Assembly: GCF_000244895.1 (NCBI RefSeq)
Contig: NZ_CM001441.1
Span: 4,554,198-4,618,197 of the forward strand
From: Desulfosporosinus youngiae DSM 17734
GTDB taxonomy: Bacteria; Bacillota; Desulfitobacteriia; Desulfitobacteriales; Desulfitobacteriaceae
Direction: 5' to 3'
DNA length: 64,000 bases
In this document: positions 1-9,531 of the stretch, piece after piece
Layout: each line of letters starts with the position of its first letter
How positions within the stretch are numbered: position 1 is the first letter of the stretch
Translations under genes and position numbers: made by a program
Notes under the pieces: generated by a model
What the model was told of the DNA's origin: nothing
Seen by the model: only the letters and a program-made list of their open reading frames with translations
The model's database searches: none

Positions 1-258
1 ATCAAACATTTTAGTAGGTCCAATTGGCTCCGCTCCCTGAATCGTATGAATTATCTCTTTATGGGTAATTTCCTTAAATTGATTTTTCCAATCCTCAGCT
101 TTACCAAATCGCGTATCCATTCTCTCTACGGAATAAGAGATAATTGGTGTCAATTCAGCACCTTCATCCACCAACAGTTTCATAACCCGGGTAACCTCAT
201 GTATCGTACAGTGTGATCCTGTAATAGCAAACCCAATTTTCAACCCTGCAAACTTCAT
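1..258 (-). CDS. dpaB: Dipicolinate synthase subunit B, N-terminal part (cut by window edge)
   Basis: Flavoprotein-like subunit of dipicolinate synthase, which makes the spore-core chelator dipicolinate in the mother cell. The 86 codons present begin MKFAGLKIGFAITGSHCTI, typical of the Rossmann-like flavoprotein start of DpaB/SpoVFB. Full family members are near 195 residues, so more than half lies beyond base 1. The ATG at 258 follows GGAGGTG, and that ribosome site overlaps the last codons of dpaA, so the two are translationally coupled. Identification rests on the N-terminus plus its place directly after dpaA. Confidence 0.9.
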   Translation of the reverse strand, partial: MKFAGLKIGFAITGSHCTIHEVTRVMKLLVDEGAELTPIISYSVERMDTRFGKAEDWKNQFKEITHKEIIHTIQGAEPIGPTKMFD

Positions 259-262
259 CCCT

Positions 263-1180
263 TTACACCTCCACTTTACAAGTAGCGTTCACTGTGGTCA
301 AGTGACGAAGAATAAGTTGCGGGTAAATATGAGCTAGAATTCGTCCGGCTGTCTTTGGAGCTACAGTGCCGGGGAGTCCTGGAGCTAACAGCGCTTTGAT
401 ACCCAGACTCCGGGCATACTCAAAATCCGTGCCTCCAGGTCTGGACGCTAAATCAACAATAACAGCATCCCGCGCGACATTGTCTAACATCATGGGATTC
501 AGGATCAAATCAGGAACTGTGTTAAAGATGATTTCAGCGTGACCAATCTCATCTTTAAGCTCAGCAAAATCGACTGCCTGAAGTCCCATTTCGACCGCAC
601 GTGCCAAATCGGAAGGCTTACGGGCCACACCAGTTACCCGGGCTCCAATTCCTTGTAACATACGGGCCAGAGTCCAACCGCAACGACCTAAACCAAGAAC
701 AAAACTATTGCTGCCGTGAATTGTGATCGTCGTGGCCTCCATGGCCATTTGAATAGCTCCTTCTGCCGAAGGTATAGAATTAAGGATAGCAAGTTCATTT
801 AACTTTGCAGTTTCTACCAATTGGATTCCCAGATTATCTGCTTCTGACTTCAGCGCTGACCGCGCGAAGCCAATGAACAATGGTACGTGGGCTGGAATAG
901 CTTCCAGGACCTTCTTGTTTAAGATAATAGGTGAATCCGAGTATTTTGCTTTGACCTCCCCACGTTCATCCGTGCCGAACAACGGAAAAAGCAACACATC
1001 CACTTGGCCAACAGCGTGTTCCAGGGATGGCACAAGCGTCATTCCCGAAATGGGAGAAGCCTTTTCAAATCCGACCCCGACTATGTAGGCTCCCTGTTTT
1101 TGAAGCTCGGGAATTAAATACAGTTCCCGATCATCTCCCCCGATTACAGCCAAACGCATTCCTTTCAAACCCGCACTCAT
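263..1180 (-). CDS. dpaA: Dipicolinate synthase subunit A
   Basis: Oxidises the dihydrodipicolinate-pathway intermediate to dipicolinic acid during sporulation, together with DpaB. The 305-residue length fits the family. The N-terminal segment (MRLAVIGGDDRELYL) is characteristic of SpoVFA, and a second Rossmann motif GLGRCGWTLA near residue 163 is the nucleotide-binding site. The ATG at 1180 follows GGGGG at good spacing. It is followed by dpaB after 4 bases and preceded by dapB, so pathway enzymes for lysine and dipicolinate are adjacent. Expression in other spore formers is from a sigma-K promoter; I could not define one here. Confidence 0.95.
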   Translation of the reverse strand: MSAGLKGMRLAVIGGDDRELYLIPELQKQGAYIVGVGFEKASPISGMTLVPSLEHAVGQVDVLLFPLFGTDERGEVKAKYSDSPIILNKKVLEAIPAHVPLFIGFARSALKSEADNLGIQLVETAKLNELAILNSIPSAEGAIQMAMEATTITIHGSNSFVLGLGRCGWTLARMLQGIGARVTGVARKPSDLARAVEMGLQAVDFAELKDEIGHAEIIFNTVPDLILNPMMLDNVARDAVIVDLASRPGGTDFEYARSLGIKALLAPGLPGTVAPKTAGRILAHIYPQLILRHLTTVNATCKVEV

Positions 1181-1264
1181 TTTTATGCCCCCTTTGAGAC
1201 AGTGTCCAATTGACTACTATCCATTATATGAGGGTATGCAGGCTCCGGTTACGCTCAAAATTAT

Positions 1265-2068
1265 TTAATCGAGGAAATTCTCAAGCCCTATTACCAGTTC
1301 CGTCAGTTCCGCGGCTTTTCGTATACCCAGAATCACCCCAGGCATATAGGTCTCTCTGGAAAAAGCGTCATGTCTGATCGTCAGCGCCTGACCCAGCCCA
1401 CCGAATAAAACTTCCTGGTGAGCAATCAGACCGGGTAAACGTACAGAGTGAATATGAATTCCTCCAAGGTCGGCGCCACGGGCACCTGGGATTTTTTCGT
1501 ATTCGTTCGGATGTCCTTGGATCATGGGTTGACGGACTTCTAAAATTCCTTCCGCCGTTTTTAAGGCAGTTCCTGACGGAGCATCCAGCTTTTGATCATG
1601 ATGCATTTCGATGATATCAACATTCGGAAAATATTTTGCGGCTTCTCCGGCAAAACGCATCATCAAGATTGCCCCGATCGAAAAATTTGGTGCCAAAAAA
1701 GCACCTACGTTTTGTTTTTCTACAAGGGTACGAATTTCAGCTATTTCAGCTTCATCTAAGCCTGTTGTCCCGATCACCGGAACCACTCCAGCCATAATAG
1801 CAATCTTGGCGTTATTAAAAACCGATTGGGGATTCGTAAAATCAACTAAGACATCAGCTCGCGAAGAACGTAAAAATTCAAGCCCCAATGGACCCGTAAT
1901 ATCGATTCCAACTCTCGGAGCACCAACAACAAACCCAACATCCATACCCTGATGCCGAGTATCTGAAGCTCCCACTAAAAGGAGATCATCTTCTCTTAAA
2001 ATCGAACGGATCACTTCTTGACCCATCTTCCCACTAGCTCCAGCGACGAAAACACGAATTTTCTTCAA
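1265..2068 (-). CDS. dapB: 4-hydroxy-tetrahydrodipicolinate reductase
   Basis: NAD(P)H-dependent reductase of the diaminopimelate/lysine pathway. The N-terminal GxxGxMG motif (VAGASGKMGQEV, residues 8-19) binds the nucleotide. The catalytic signature EMHHDQKLDAPSGTAL lies near residues 152-167, and PNFSIGAILM is also a family motif. Length 267 is normal. The start is TTG (2066-2068) preceded by AGGAGGGG. It lies downstream of a rho-independent terminator and upstream of dpaA/dpaB, the usual context in Clostridia-like spore formers. Confidence 0.96.
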   Translation of the reverse strand: MKKIRVFVAGASGKMGQEVIRSILREDDLLLVGASDTRHQGMDVGFVVGAPRVGIDITGPLGLEFLRSSRADVLVDFTNPQSVFNNAKIAIMAGVVPVIGTTGLDEAEIAEIRTLVEKQNVGAFLAPNFSIGAILMMRFAGEAAKYFPNVDIIEMHHDQKLDAPSGTALKTAEGILEVRQPMIQGHPNEYEKIPGARGADLGGIHIHSVRLPGLIAHQEVLFGGLGQALTIRHDAFSRETYMPGVILGIRKAAELTELVIGLENFLD

Positions 2069-2097
2069 CGAAACCCCTCCTGCGATGATAAGTCAAA

Positions 2098-2127
2098 AAC
2101 CCCGTTGCTAAAACGCAATCCGGGGTT
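2098..2127 (-). terminator. Intrinsic terminator after the ylmC-like gene
   Basis: On the minus strand AACCCCG pairs with CGGGGTT, with an inner TTGC/GCAA extension, followed by TTTTTGAC. It lies between the stop of the 89-residue YlmC-like gene and the start of dapB, so it ends the upstream transcript. Being only 30 bases ahead of dapB, it could also act as an attenuator, but no competing antiterminator was seen. Confidence 0.7.
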
Positions 2128-2180
2128 AAAGCTTTTCCATTCATTTTATTGGGTATCCCGTCCTCTGTCAAATTGAATTT

Positions 2181-2450
2181 TCAACGTATTCTATCGGTTC
2201 TATTCTGCAAATCAATAATAATGACCTCAGACCCTACTTTTTTAACGGTTTGCCATGGAATTACGAGATGGTCACGTTCACGATCCCCTTTAGAACCCCA
2301 AAAGCCCGAAAAACCGCCTCGGGAAGTTAGAATAATCGCTTCAACAGATCCGTTCGCAGAAATATCAAGATCTGCATCCCCAACCAATCCCAGTTTTGCT
2401 CCATCAAAGAGATTAATGATTTCTTTTCCGCCAAGATCACTTAAAAGCAT
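2181..2450 (-). CDS. YlmC/YmxH-family PRC-barrel sporulation protein
   Basis: Small 89-residue protein beginning MLLSDLGGKEIINLFDGAKL, with GDADLDI in the middle and a hydrophobic IPWQTVKKVG segment. This is the PRC-barrel-like YlmC/YmxH family found only in spore formers, commonly between the M16 peptidase gene and dap/dpa genes, as here. Biochemical function is unknown. The ATG at 2450 has a GAGAGG ribosome site. It is followed by a terminator. Confidence 0.85.
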   Translation of the reverse strand: MLLSDLGGKEIINLFDGAKLGLVGDADLDISANGSVEAIILTSRGGFSGFWGSKGDRERDHLVIPWQTVKKVGSEVIIIDLQNRTDRIR

Positions 2451-2466
2451 CTAATCCTCTCCCTAC

Positions 2467-2778
2467 TCACTTCCGCAGTCTTATCCATGCCTTTAAAACA
2501 AATGGTTGTAAAATCGCCAATAATAAAGAAATAACGGCTAATGGCTCAACAAAAAATACCGAGTTATTCCACCAATCTTCCGGTATCTTTAAAAAGGAAA
2601 ACAAGAGTTCCAGAGAAAGGTAAATCCCCCCTGCGGTACCCACCAATTGGCTTAAGGCCGCAGCAAGAATATTAGATGAAGGCTGAGATGTCCGCCACAT
2701 CAACCGATATTTTCGTTCGCGAACAGATACAATAATACCCATAACCAGAAGTGTCACCCCAAGGGCTTGCATTTTCAC
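2467..2778 (-). CDS. Small membrane protein of unknown function
   Basis: 103 residues with about three predicted membrane segments: residues 4-20, 37-65 and 77-95. The C-terminus is basic (KAWIRLRK). I do not recognise the family. It lies between dut and the ylmC-like gene on the same strand, 16 bases ahead of the latter, so the two are probably co-transcribed. A strong terminator lies just upstream, after dut, so this pair has its own promoter or depends on readthrough. Confidence 0.65.
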   Translation of the reverse strand: MKMQALGVTLLVMGIIVSVRERKYRLMWRTSQPSSNILAAALSQLVGTAGGIYLSLELLFSFLKIPEDWWNNSVFFVEPLAVISLLLAILQPFVLKAWIRLRK

Positions 2779-2828
2779 TCCTCCTTATGGGGAGTTTATG
2801 ATAAGACAAATTTGCTTAGAACAAAAAC

Positions 2829-2853
2829 ACAGAAGGATTTTATACCCTTCTGT
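2829..2853 (-). terminator. Intrinsic terminator after dut
   Basis: On the minus strand ACAGAAGG pairs perfectly with CCTTCTGT around a nine-base loop and is followed by GTTTTTGTT. It lies about 75 bases past the dut stop. The rest of the 2779-2926 gap shows nothing else. Confidence 0.75.
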
Positions 2854-2926
2854 TTGAAGATCCTTTATATGGTTGAAATAAGTCAACTCACCATACTAAT
2901 CATCGAGTTAACTGCCAGCCAATACT

Positions 2927-3379
2927 TTAAACCCCCGTTGAGCCAAATCCACCTGTTCCCCTAGCAGTTTCTCCAAGTTCCGCGACCTCTTCAAAGACCG
3001 CCTTAAAAATCGGCATGAATACTAATTGAGCTATTCGGTCTCCGGGATTTACTATAATAGCTTTTGGGCCAAGATTTTGGAGCAGTACCTGAATTTCCCC
3101 TCGATAATCGGAATCGATCACTCCTACACCATTTGTCAGCCCAATTCCGTAACGGCTGGCCAGACCACTGCGGGCAAAGACAAGGGCTACTACATGCGGA
3201 CCCGGAAGTTCAATGGCCAGACCCGTTGGAATCTTAACATTCTCTCCAGGATTTACGGTTAATGAGTCTACTAAATCAGCACAGAGATCAACCCCTGCTG
3301 AGGCAGCTGTTGCATAGGCAGGAAGAGCCAATGACTGGTCCCTTACCTTTTTAATTTTTACCCTTATAGAGTCTGACAC
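2927..3379 (-). CDS. dut: dUTP diphosphatase (dUTPase)
   Basis: Trimeric dUTPase; hydrolyses dUTP to dUMP and pyrophosphate. All five family motifs are visible: ASAGVDL (residues 26-32), FARSGLASRYG, NGVGVIDSDYRGEI, DRIAQLVF and the C-terminal RGTGGFGSTG that closes the active site. The 150-residue length is standard. The start codon is GTG at 3377-3379 with a GGGGG ribosome site. It is downstream of the M16 peptidase gene, from which it is separated by a gap holding a perfect inverted repeat. Confidence 0.96.
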   Translation of the reverse strand: MSDSIRVKIKKVRDQSLALPAYATAASAGVDLCADLVDSLTVNPGENVKIPTGLAIELPGPHVVALVFARSGLASRYGIGLTNGVGVIDSDYRGEIQVLLQNLGPKAIIVNPGDRIAQLVFMPIFKAVFEEVAELGETARGTGGFGSTGV

Positions 3380-3412
3380 TTAAGGTCCCCCCAAACTCAA
3401 TGTTCGTGGTTA

Positions 3413-3452
3413 GATAGTCGATATTCTATCCGTACCACGAATATCGACTATC
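3413..3452. repeat. Perfect 14-bp inverted repeat between mlpA and dut
   Basis: GATAGTCGATATTC (3413-3426) and its exact reverse complement (3439-3452) flank a 12-base loop. No T-run follows on the minus strand, so it is not a standard terminator. It could be an operator for a dimeric regulator or an mRNA hairpin in the dut leader. Confidence 0.6.
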
Positions 3453-3510
3453 GGATCTAAGACTGCAAAACTAAACCCAGATATTCGAACGATGATCCTC
3501 AAACCACGAT

Positions 3511-4788
3511 TTACTCCCATCCTGTTTGCTTTAACAAATCAGATAATACCACTTCATGACCAGCAGGCCCTAAGGTCATAATGCTGATTTTATCCTTTTG
3601 CCAAAGGCGCCCAATCAAGCGCAAAACATCCTCTTGAGTTACGTTTTCTAGTTTCTCTACGACTTCCTCCGGCGAAAGCACACGATTGTAGGTCAGTTCT
3701 GTCTTACCCAGACGACTCATCCGACTGCTTACTGCTTCCAAGCCCAGATATAACCCGCCTTTAATTTGAGCTTTTGTTCTTGTCAATTCTTCAAGGCTGA
3801 TTCCCTTTTTCTTCATCTCCATCAATTCTTCGAGAATACATACGATAACTTCCTGAGTGTTTTTCGGGCTCGTTCCCGCATAGATCGCAAATAACCCGGT
3901 GTCAACGTAGGTTGAATGATAAGAATAGACAGAGTAAGCTAATCCGCGCTGTTCCCGGATCTCTTGAAACAAACGAGAGCTCAGTCCACCCCCTAGAATA
4001 TTATTAAATATGTGCATAGCATAGATATCCTCATCATCTTGACCCAGCCCAGGTACTCCCAAGATGATATGCATCTGTTCTGTATCTTTCTTCTGATAAT
4101 ATTCAATGGTATGGCCGTTAGGCGTTTCCTCAAGTACCCTTCGCCCTCCCCGCTTAAAGGTGCCAAAGTGTGGGGAAAGCTTTGCCACAACATCATCATG
4201 CTTTATCTTGCCGGCGACAGAAATCACAACATTATCAGGTGCATAATGCTCGGTCAGAAAATGCATGATTTTATCCCGCCTCAGAGCTCTGATACTCTCT
4301 TCTGTTCCTAATATTGGCTTGCCAAGGGGATGATCATTCCATACACGTTCTGAAAAGACATCATGGATTAACTCGTCCGGAGAATCTTCATACATTTTAA
4401 TCTCTTCTATGACAACATTCTTTTCTTTTTCAATTTCCTTTTCATCAAAAAGGGAACTGAAAAACATATCACTTAGAACATCAATGGCAAGATCCAAGTC
4501 CTCATCAAGTATTTTAGCATAATAGCAAGTATATTCCTTGGTCGTGAACGCATTCAACTGACCGCCAACCGCCTCAAGTGACTCTGCTAAAACACGAGCG
4601 CTTCGATGTTCCGTTCCTTTGAAAAACATGTGCTCGATAAAGTGAGAAATCCCCTCAAATCCTTCACGTTCATCCCGAGACCCGGCTCCCACCCATATTC
4701 CTATGGCGGCCGAACGAACATGGTCGAGTTCTTCTGTAATAATCCTAACTCCGTTAGGAAGCAGCGTCTTTTTATACAATAAATTCAC
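3511..4788 (-). CDS. mlpA: M16-family zinc peptidase (MlpA/YmxG type)
   Basis: Processing-peptidase-like zinc protease. The inverted zinc motif HxxEH appears as HFIEHMFFKG (about residues 48-57), with the downstream glutamate in EEIKMYEDSPDE. The C-terminal half carries the second M16 domain including GGGLSSRLFQEIREQRGLAYSVYS. Length 425 matches the Firmicute family encoded beside pnp, dut and dacF. The annotated GTG (4788) has a poor ribosome site; an in-frame TTG three codons downstream sits better relative to AGAGGGA. Substrates are unknown. Confidence 0.92.
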   Translation of the reverse strand: MNLLYKKTLLPNGVRIITEELDHVRSAAIGIWVGAGSRDEREGFEGISHFIEHMFFKGTEHRSARVLAESLEAVGGQLNAFTTKEYTCYYAKILDEDLDLAIDVLSDMFFSSLFDEKEIEKEKNVVIEEIKMYEDSPDELIHDVFSERVWNDHPLGKPILGTEESIRALRRDKIMHFLTEHYAPDNVVISVAGKIKHDDVVAKLSPHFGTFKRGGRRVLEETPNGHTIEYYQKKDTEQMHIILGVPGLGQDDEDIYAMHIFNNILGGGLSSRLFQEIREQRGLAYSVYSYHSTYVDTGLFAIYAGTSPKNTQEVIVCILEELMEMKKKGISLEELTRTKAQIKGGLYLGLEAVSSRMSRLGKTELTYNRVLSPEEVVEKLENVTQEDVLRLIGRLWQKDKISIMTLGPAGHEVVLSDLLKQTGWE

Positions 4789-4803
4789 TCCCTCTTACTT
4801 CCT

Positions 4804-5964
4804 CTAATGAAAGGAAATAAACCTCTTAAGGAACGACTTTTCTTTAACTTCATTTTCACTGATTAAAGGAATGCTATTTATCTTTTCTTCTCCCAACCAA
4901 ACCTCAAAACGACCTAGTCGTTCTCCGGCTTGAATGGGAAGATCCGTTGATTTCTCCCATTCGATACGGGTTAATAGTTTTTCCCGGTCAGCCTTTGGAA
5001 GGCTGACATCGAGGGGATCTGTTGTTAGGACTTTGACTGGTTTATTAACATGCGGAAATTCAGCAATAACCTGTCCGACATCAGCCAGGCGAACAGTCTC
5101 TGTGTTTTCGAAGCCCCACTCTAAAAGTTTCTTAGCATCCCCAAAGCGATCAGGTGCATTGAGAACAACAACTAATAGTTGACGTCCTTCTTTAGTTGCG
5201 GAAGCCACCAGGCATTTGCCTGCAGCGGTCGTCGTACCTGTCTTTATTCCATCTGCATAAGGATAGTTCCAAAGCAACTTATTCGTGTTCCTGACATCCA
5301 TGAAGACGTCGGGCTCAATAAAATGAATTTCGGTTTCCTTTTGCCGGGTTATTGATTGAAATTGGGGAATCTGCAAACCATATCGTGCCATTACGGCTAA
5401 GTCGTAGGCTGTAGAGTAATGTTCCTGACGCGGTAAGCCATTCGTATTGACAAAATTCGTATTTTGGGCACCAAGTGTCAAGGCTTTACGATTCATAAAT
5501 TTAACAAACTGCTCTTCACTTCCGGCAATATGTTCCGCGATCGCAACACATGCGTCATTGCCAGAGCGGACCAAGGCTCCTGTAATTAGTTCATAAAGAG
5601 TAATTTTTTCTCCTGGATCAAGATGTATGGTTGACTCTCCAACAGCTGCCGCTTTTTCACTTACAGTAACGACTTCATCTGGGCGGCCTAACTCAAAGCC
5701 CAAGATTGCAGTCATAATTTTTGTGGTACTGGCTGGAGGACGGCGTTTATGAGCCTGTCTATTAAAAAGAATATCCCCTGTTGCCACGTCCATCAGCACT
5801 GCGGCATTAGCGGTGACTCCTGAAGGACCTGCCGGTGTAGCTGCCTGTTTATCTATGGGCTTTGTCGCTGGAGCACTATATACAGGGTTCACCAGTACTA
5901 AGTTTATGCTAATAACACAAAGAATAACGCAGCACCAAGTCCGCGAGCACTTTAACCGAGTCAT
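4804..5964 (-). CDS. dacF: D-alanyl-D-alanine carboxypeptidase, DacF-like
   Basis: Low-molecular-weight penicillin-binding protein that trims the terminal D-Ala from peptidoglycan stem peptides. A signal peptide spans residues 1-31 (ending VYSA). The three catalytic motifs are present: STTK (about 79-82), SGN (about 134-136) and KTG in DGIKTGTTTAAG (about 241). The C-terminal beta domain follows. The sporulation-gene neighbours suggest the spore-cortex DacF subtype rather than vegetative DacA; that subtype call is inference. Confidence 0.9.
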   Translation of the reverse strand: MTRLKCSRTWCCVILCVISINLVLVNPVYSAPATKPIDKQAATPAGPSGVTANAAVLMDVATGDILFNRQAHKRRPPASTTKIMTAILGFELGRPDEVVTVSEKAAAVGESTIHLDPGEKITLYELITGALVRSGNDACVAIAEHIAGSEEQFVKFMNRKALTLGAQNTNFVNTNGLPRQEHYSTAYDLAVMARYGLQIPQFQSITRQKETEIHFIEPDVFMDVRNTNKLLWNYPYADGIKTGTTTAAGKCLVASATKEGRQLLVVVLNAPDRFGDAKKLLEWGFENTETVRLADVGQVIAEFPHVNKPVKVLTTDPLDVSLPKADREKLLTRIEWEKSTDLPIQAGERLGRFEVWLGEEKINSIPLISENEVKEKSFLKRFISFH

Positions 5965-5988
5965 TTAACCACCTCAACTTTTAATTTA

Positions 5989-6744
5989 TCATGAGGTAGT
6001 ATCTCCGCTCTGTTCAGATGTTATTAGCTCATCAAGCGTCTGGAAAATATATCCCTCTCTTGTCAGTTGTTCGAGAATTGTCGGCAAAGCTTTGACTGTA
6101 TTTGCTTTGGGATGCATTAAGACGATGGCACCAGACTTATTCGGCTTAATTCCAAATCGTACCGCTGGATTGACGATACGTTTTGTAATAATTTCCGGCG
6201 TACTGTCCGGACGCCAGTCTACCGTATCTAAGGTCCAGAGAATCGTCTTATAGCCTAGCTCATCAGCAGCTCGTAATCCGGACACACCCTTCTCCCCATA
6301 AGGCGGAGCATACAGGTGGGTTTTCTTGCCGATGATTCCCTCGATAATACTTTCTGTTTTTTTGATTTCTTCCCGGTTAGCTCCTACGGACAGTTGATCA
6401 GGGTGTGGATGAGAATATCCATGGTTTTCGATTTGGTGACCCTTGCCAGCTATTTCCTTTAATAAGTCCGGGTTTTTCTTAGCCCAACGCCCTGTAACAA
6501 AAAAAGTAACCGCTGCTTTGTTCCTGGCCAATTCGTCTAAGATTGGTGGTATATATTCTTCTCCCCAATCCACATTAATCGTTAACGCCATGATTTTCTG
6601 ATTCGTCTTAACTTGCTCAATTGGCTTAGAGACTGGCGTATTGGATGTGGCAACCCAACGCTGTGCTGCAATTCCAGCAAATAAGAGAAAGAAAATCCCG
6701 CCAAACGAGAGCATTCGCCGCGAGATTTTTAAATTAATGAACAT
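5989..6744 (-). CDS. ylxY: YlxY-type polysaccharide deacetylase-like protein
   Basis: NodB-fold protein of 251 residues with an N-terminal membrane anchor (residues 7-28). The usual TFDDG is replaced by NVDWGEEY, as in the YlxY/PdaB-like sporulation group, while the metal-binding HGYSHPH and APPYGEKG motifs are retained. The start at 6744 is chosen because AAGGGGGG precedes it; a longer frame upstream to 6789 lacks support. Its position directly after pnp is the classical ylxY locus. Whether it is an active deacetylase is uncertain given the altered Asp motif. Confidence 0.88.
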   Translation of the reverse strand: MFINLKISRRMLSFGGIFFLLFAGIAAQRWVATSNTPVSKPIEQVKTNQKIMALTINVDWGEEYIPPILDELARNKAAVTFFVTGRWAKKNPDLLKEIAGKGHQIENHGYSHPHPDQLSVGANREEIKKTESIIEGIIGKKTHLYAPPYGEKGVSGLRAADELGYKTILWTLDTVDWRPDSTPEIITKRIVNPAVRFGIKPNKSGAIVLMHPKANTVKALPTILEQLTREGYIFQTLDELITSEQSGDTTS

Positions 6745-6823
6745 ATGCGTCCCCCCTTCCTTAAAATTTATGCGGAGAGGAGGACTCACAGACTGATCAT
6801 CATGGATTATTTGGTTAAAGTCG

Positions 6824-8971
6824 TCAAGATTTCGGAATGGTTGGGTTCTCTTTACGTGGCATAGCTTCCTTACGAGATAGATTTAACCTGCCTTGTTTGT
6901 CGATAGCAGTTGCTTTAACCGTAATCTCATCCCCAACTTTAACAATGTCTTCAACTTTTTCGACGCGCTCGTGAGCCAGCTGCGAAATATGAACAAGCCC
7001 TTCTTTACCGGTAAGGCCTAAAACTCCTGGTATAACTTCTACAAAAGCTCCGAAATCCATGACCCTGGTTACTTTACCCTGATAGATTTTACCGACTTCT
7101 ACTTCCTGAGTTAAGGCCTGAATAATTTTCATGGCCTTATCTCCGCCTTCACCACCGACAGACGATATGAAGACACGGCCATCATCCTCTATATCGATTT
7201 TAACATCTGTTTCCTCAACAATCTTCTTGATGGTTTTTCCGCCGGGTCCAATGACATCCCGAATCTTATCCGGATGAATCGTCATGGTGATTATTCTTGG
7301 CGCATAGATAGAAAGCTGCGGACGTGGTTTATCCATAACAGCCAACATTTTATCTAAGATAAAGAGCCGTCCCGCCTTAGCTTGAGTTAAAGCTCTTAAT
7401 AGGATTTCTCTGGAAACACCCATGATTTTAATATCCATCTGCAAAGCAGTTACCCCTTTGCTGGTTCCAGCCACTTTGAAATCCATATCTCCAAAGTGAT
7501 CTTCCATACCCTGGATATCCGTAAGAATTGCAATTTGATCCTCTTCTTTAATGAGACCCATGGCGATACCTGCTACAGGTGCCGAAATGGGTACCCCTGC
7601 ATCCATTAAGGAAAGAGTGCTGCCGCAAACCGAGGCCATTGAACTAGACCCATTGGATTCCAAGACCTCTGAAACTAAGCGAATGGTATAAGGAAAGTCA
7701 TTTTCGTCTGGAAGCACAGGGAGTAAAGCACGCTCCGCTAAAGCACCATGACCAATTTCTCTGCGTCCCGGTCCTCGCATAGGCCGGGTTTCTCCAACAC
7801 TGTAGGGAGGGAAATTGTAATGATGTATATATCGTTTCGACCTTTCCAGACCCAAACCATCTAAAATCTGTTCATCTCTGGCAGCGCCTAGAGTCGTGAC
7901 CGTCATGACCTGGGTTTGACCACGGGTAAACAAGCCTGTCCCATGTGTGCGGGGCAGAATTCCAACTTCGACGGTAATTGGGCGAACTTCATCCACTGCC
8001 CGACCATCCGGCCTGATCTGCTCGTGTGTGATCAATTTACGCACAATCTGATGCACAATATCTTCCAGGACGTTTTTTATGACTTTTGTATCATCCGGGA
8101 ACTCTTCTGCAAAGTGGCTCAAGGTTTCAGTTTTAACCTCATCGATAGCACTCTCCCGTGCTTTTTTCTCTTCGACACGGACGGCCTTATCTAATTTTTC
8201 GTAGGCATAGGCCTTAACCGCCTCAACAATAGTTTCCGGGTTCCCAGCAATCACCACTTCAAGTTTTTCTTTGGCAAGGCCCATTTGAACTGCTTCCTCG
8301 CGATAGTCTTGAATGAACTTAGCAATTTTCTTGATTTCTTCATGCCCGAACATAATCGCTTCTAATATTCTATCCTCTGGTACTTCATGAGCACTTGCTT
8401 CTACCATCATAACCGCATCCTGTGTTCCTGCTACTGTGAGAAGCATTTCGCTTTTTGCAGCCTGTTCTATGGTAGGATTAATGATGTATTCATCTTCTAC
8501 AAGTCCAACCGTCACTGCCGCGATAGGACCTTCGAAGGGAATGTTCGATATGGTTAATGCCGCCGATGCAGCATTTATAGCTGTGATGTCTGTTGCAGAA
8601 TCTTGATCAACCGACATAACGGTTGCTACTACCTGGACTTCATTGCGAAAGCCTTGTGGAAATAAGGGGCGAATGGGGCGGTCAATTAAACGTGCTGATA
8701 AGGTAGCCTTCTCACTCGCTCTTCCTTCACGTTTAATAAATCCTCCTGGGATTTTCCCTGCGGCATACATTCGCTCTTCAAATTCAACGGTCAAGGGAAA
8801 AAAATCAATACCCTCCCGAGCTGCAGCACTGCAGGTCGCAAATGCAGTTACTACTGTATCTCCATAGCGGAGAAAAACCGCACCTCCCGCTTGCTTACCA
8901 AGTTTCCCGGTCTGGAAGGTCATAGTTCTTCCGCCAACCGAGAGCGACTTTTCAAGTATTTCCTGTTTCAC
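6824..8971 (-). CDS. pnp: Polyribonucleotide nucleotidyltransferase (PNPase)
   Basis: Phosphorolytic 3'-5' exoribonuclease, trimeric. Two RNase PH-like domains are separated by an alpha-helical linker; [20 protein letters not shown] near residue 85 and [18 protein letters not shown] near residue 395 are diagnostic. A KH domain ([10 protein letters not shown], about 567-576) and an S1 domain ([20 protein letters not shown], about 617 onward) complete it. 715 residues is normal. The GTG start (8971) follows AAGGAGG. It is downstream of rpsO, the conserved order, with a terminator-like hairpin between them. Confidence 0.98.
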   Translation of the reverse strand: MKQEILEKSLSVGGRTMTFQTGKLGKQAGGAVFLRYGDTVVTAFATCSAAAREGIDFFPLTVEFEERMYAAGKIPGGFIKREGRASEKATLSARLIDRPIRPLFPQGFRNEVQVVATVMSVDQDSATDITAINAASAALTISNIPFEGPIAAVTVGLVEDEYIINPTIEQAAKSEMLLTVAGTQDAVMMVEASAHEVPEDRILEAIMFGHEEIKKIAKFIQDYREEAVQMGLAKEKLEVVIAGNPETIVEAVKAYAYEKLDKAVRVEEKKARESAIDEVKTETLSHFAEEFPDDTKVIKNVLEDIVHQIVRKLITHEQIRPDGRAVDEVRPITVEVGILPRTHGTGLFTRGQTQVMTVTTLGAARDEQILDGLGLERSKRYIHHYNFPPYSVGETRPMRGPGRREIGHGALAERALLPVLPDENDFPYTIRLVSEVLESNGSSSMASVCGSTLSLMDAGVPISAPVAGIAMGLIKEEDQIAILTDIQGMEDHFGDMDFKVAGTSKGVTALQMDIKIMGVSREILLRALTQAKAGRLFILDKMLAVMDKPRPQLSIYAPRIITMTIHPDKIRDVIGPGGKTIKKIVEETDVKIDIEDDGRVFISSVGGEGGDKAMKIIQALTQEVEVGKIYQGKVTRVMDFGAFVEVIPGVLGLTGKEGLVHISQLAHERVEKVEDIVKVGDEITVKATAIDKQGRLNLSRKEAMPRKENPTIPKS

Positions 8972-9090
8972 AATGGAACCTCCTTAAATCTATTCAAATC
9001 CTTTTTAACTTGTTTCCTCTTCGACATATTCTTATTATTTCCTGCAATTTGCAGAAATAAAACTAAATAAGGAATAATAATCGAAAATGT

Positions 9091-9148
9091 AAAAAGGAGC
9101 TGTCCTTTTCATGAATGTCCTTAGACATCATTTTGAGGCAGCCCCTTC
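9091..9148 (-). terminator. Hairpin terminator between rpsO and pnp
   Basis: On the minus strand GGGGCTG and CAGCTCC arms, with inner pairing of ATGATGTC against GACATTCAT, are followed by TTTTT. It lies just past the rpsO stop, so it would terminate or attenuate rpsO transcripts before pnp. The rest of the 8972-9168 gap is AT-rich leader with no further feature. Confidence 0.65.
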
Positions 9149-9168
9149 TTTCTCCTTTAGGATAAGGA

Positions 9169-9435
9169 TTATTTCCGCAACCCAAGTACACCAATGATAT
9201 TACGATAACGATCGAAATCGACATTTTTCAGATAGGTTAATAACGCACGTCTCGAACCAACCATTTTTAAAAGTCCACGACGGGAATGGTGGTCTTTCTT
9301 ATGCGTCTTAAAATGCTCTGTTAAATACGTAATCCGCTCAGTGAGAAGCGCAATTTGCACTTCCGGAGACCCAGTGTCCCCTTCGTGTTGGGCGTGCTTT
9401 AAAATAATCTCTTGTTTTCTCTCAGGTGTCATCAT
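9169..9435 (-). CDS. rpsO: 30S ribosomal protein S15
   Basis: Primary 16S rRNA-binding protein of the small-subunit platform. The 88-residue sequence has the family hallmarks [29 protein letters not shown] and [11 protein letters not shown]. The start is the first of two tandem ATGs (9435), with GGAGG upstream. In related genomes it directly follows ribF; here about 37.5 kb of other DNA has been placed between the two, and rpsO is driven by its own promoter at 9532-9560. Confidence 0.98.
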   Translation of the reverse strand: MMTPERKQEIILKHAQHEGDTGSPEVQIALLTERITYLTEHFKTHKKDHHSRRGLLKMVGSRRALLTYLKNVDFDRYRNIIGVLGLRK

Positions 9436-9439
9436 GACA

Positions 9440-9525
9440 GTTTTCCTCCAATTTTTATAATTCCCTACTGCCCAGGTGAACGTTGGAGACTTCGTTTAGC
9501 CGAGTCAGCGGGTCCTAATAGTTTC
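9440..9525 (-). promoter_or_regulatory. Possible S15 autoregulatory leader of rpsO
   Basis: The roughly 90-base 5' leader between the predicted start site and the rpsO ribosome site is GC-richer than its flanks and can form local stems (for example GGACCCGCTGACTCGGCT). Firmicute rpsO leaders often bind S15, and this is where such an element would be. I cannot match it to a specific published class by eye. Confidence 0.35.
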
Positions 9526-9531
9526 TCAAGT

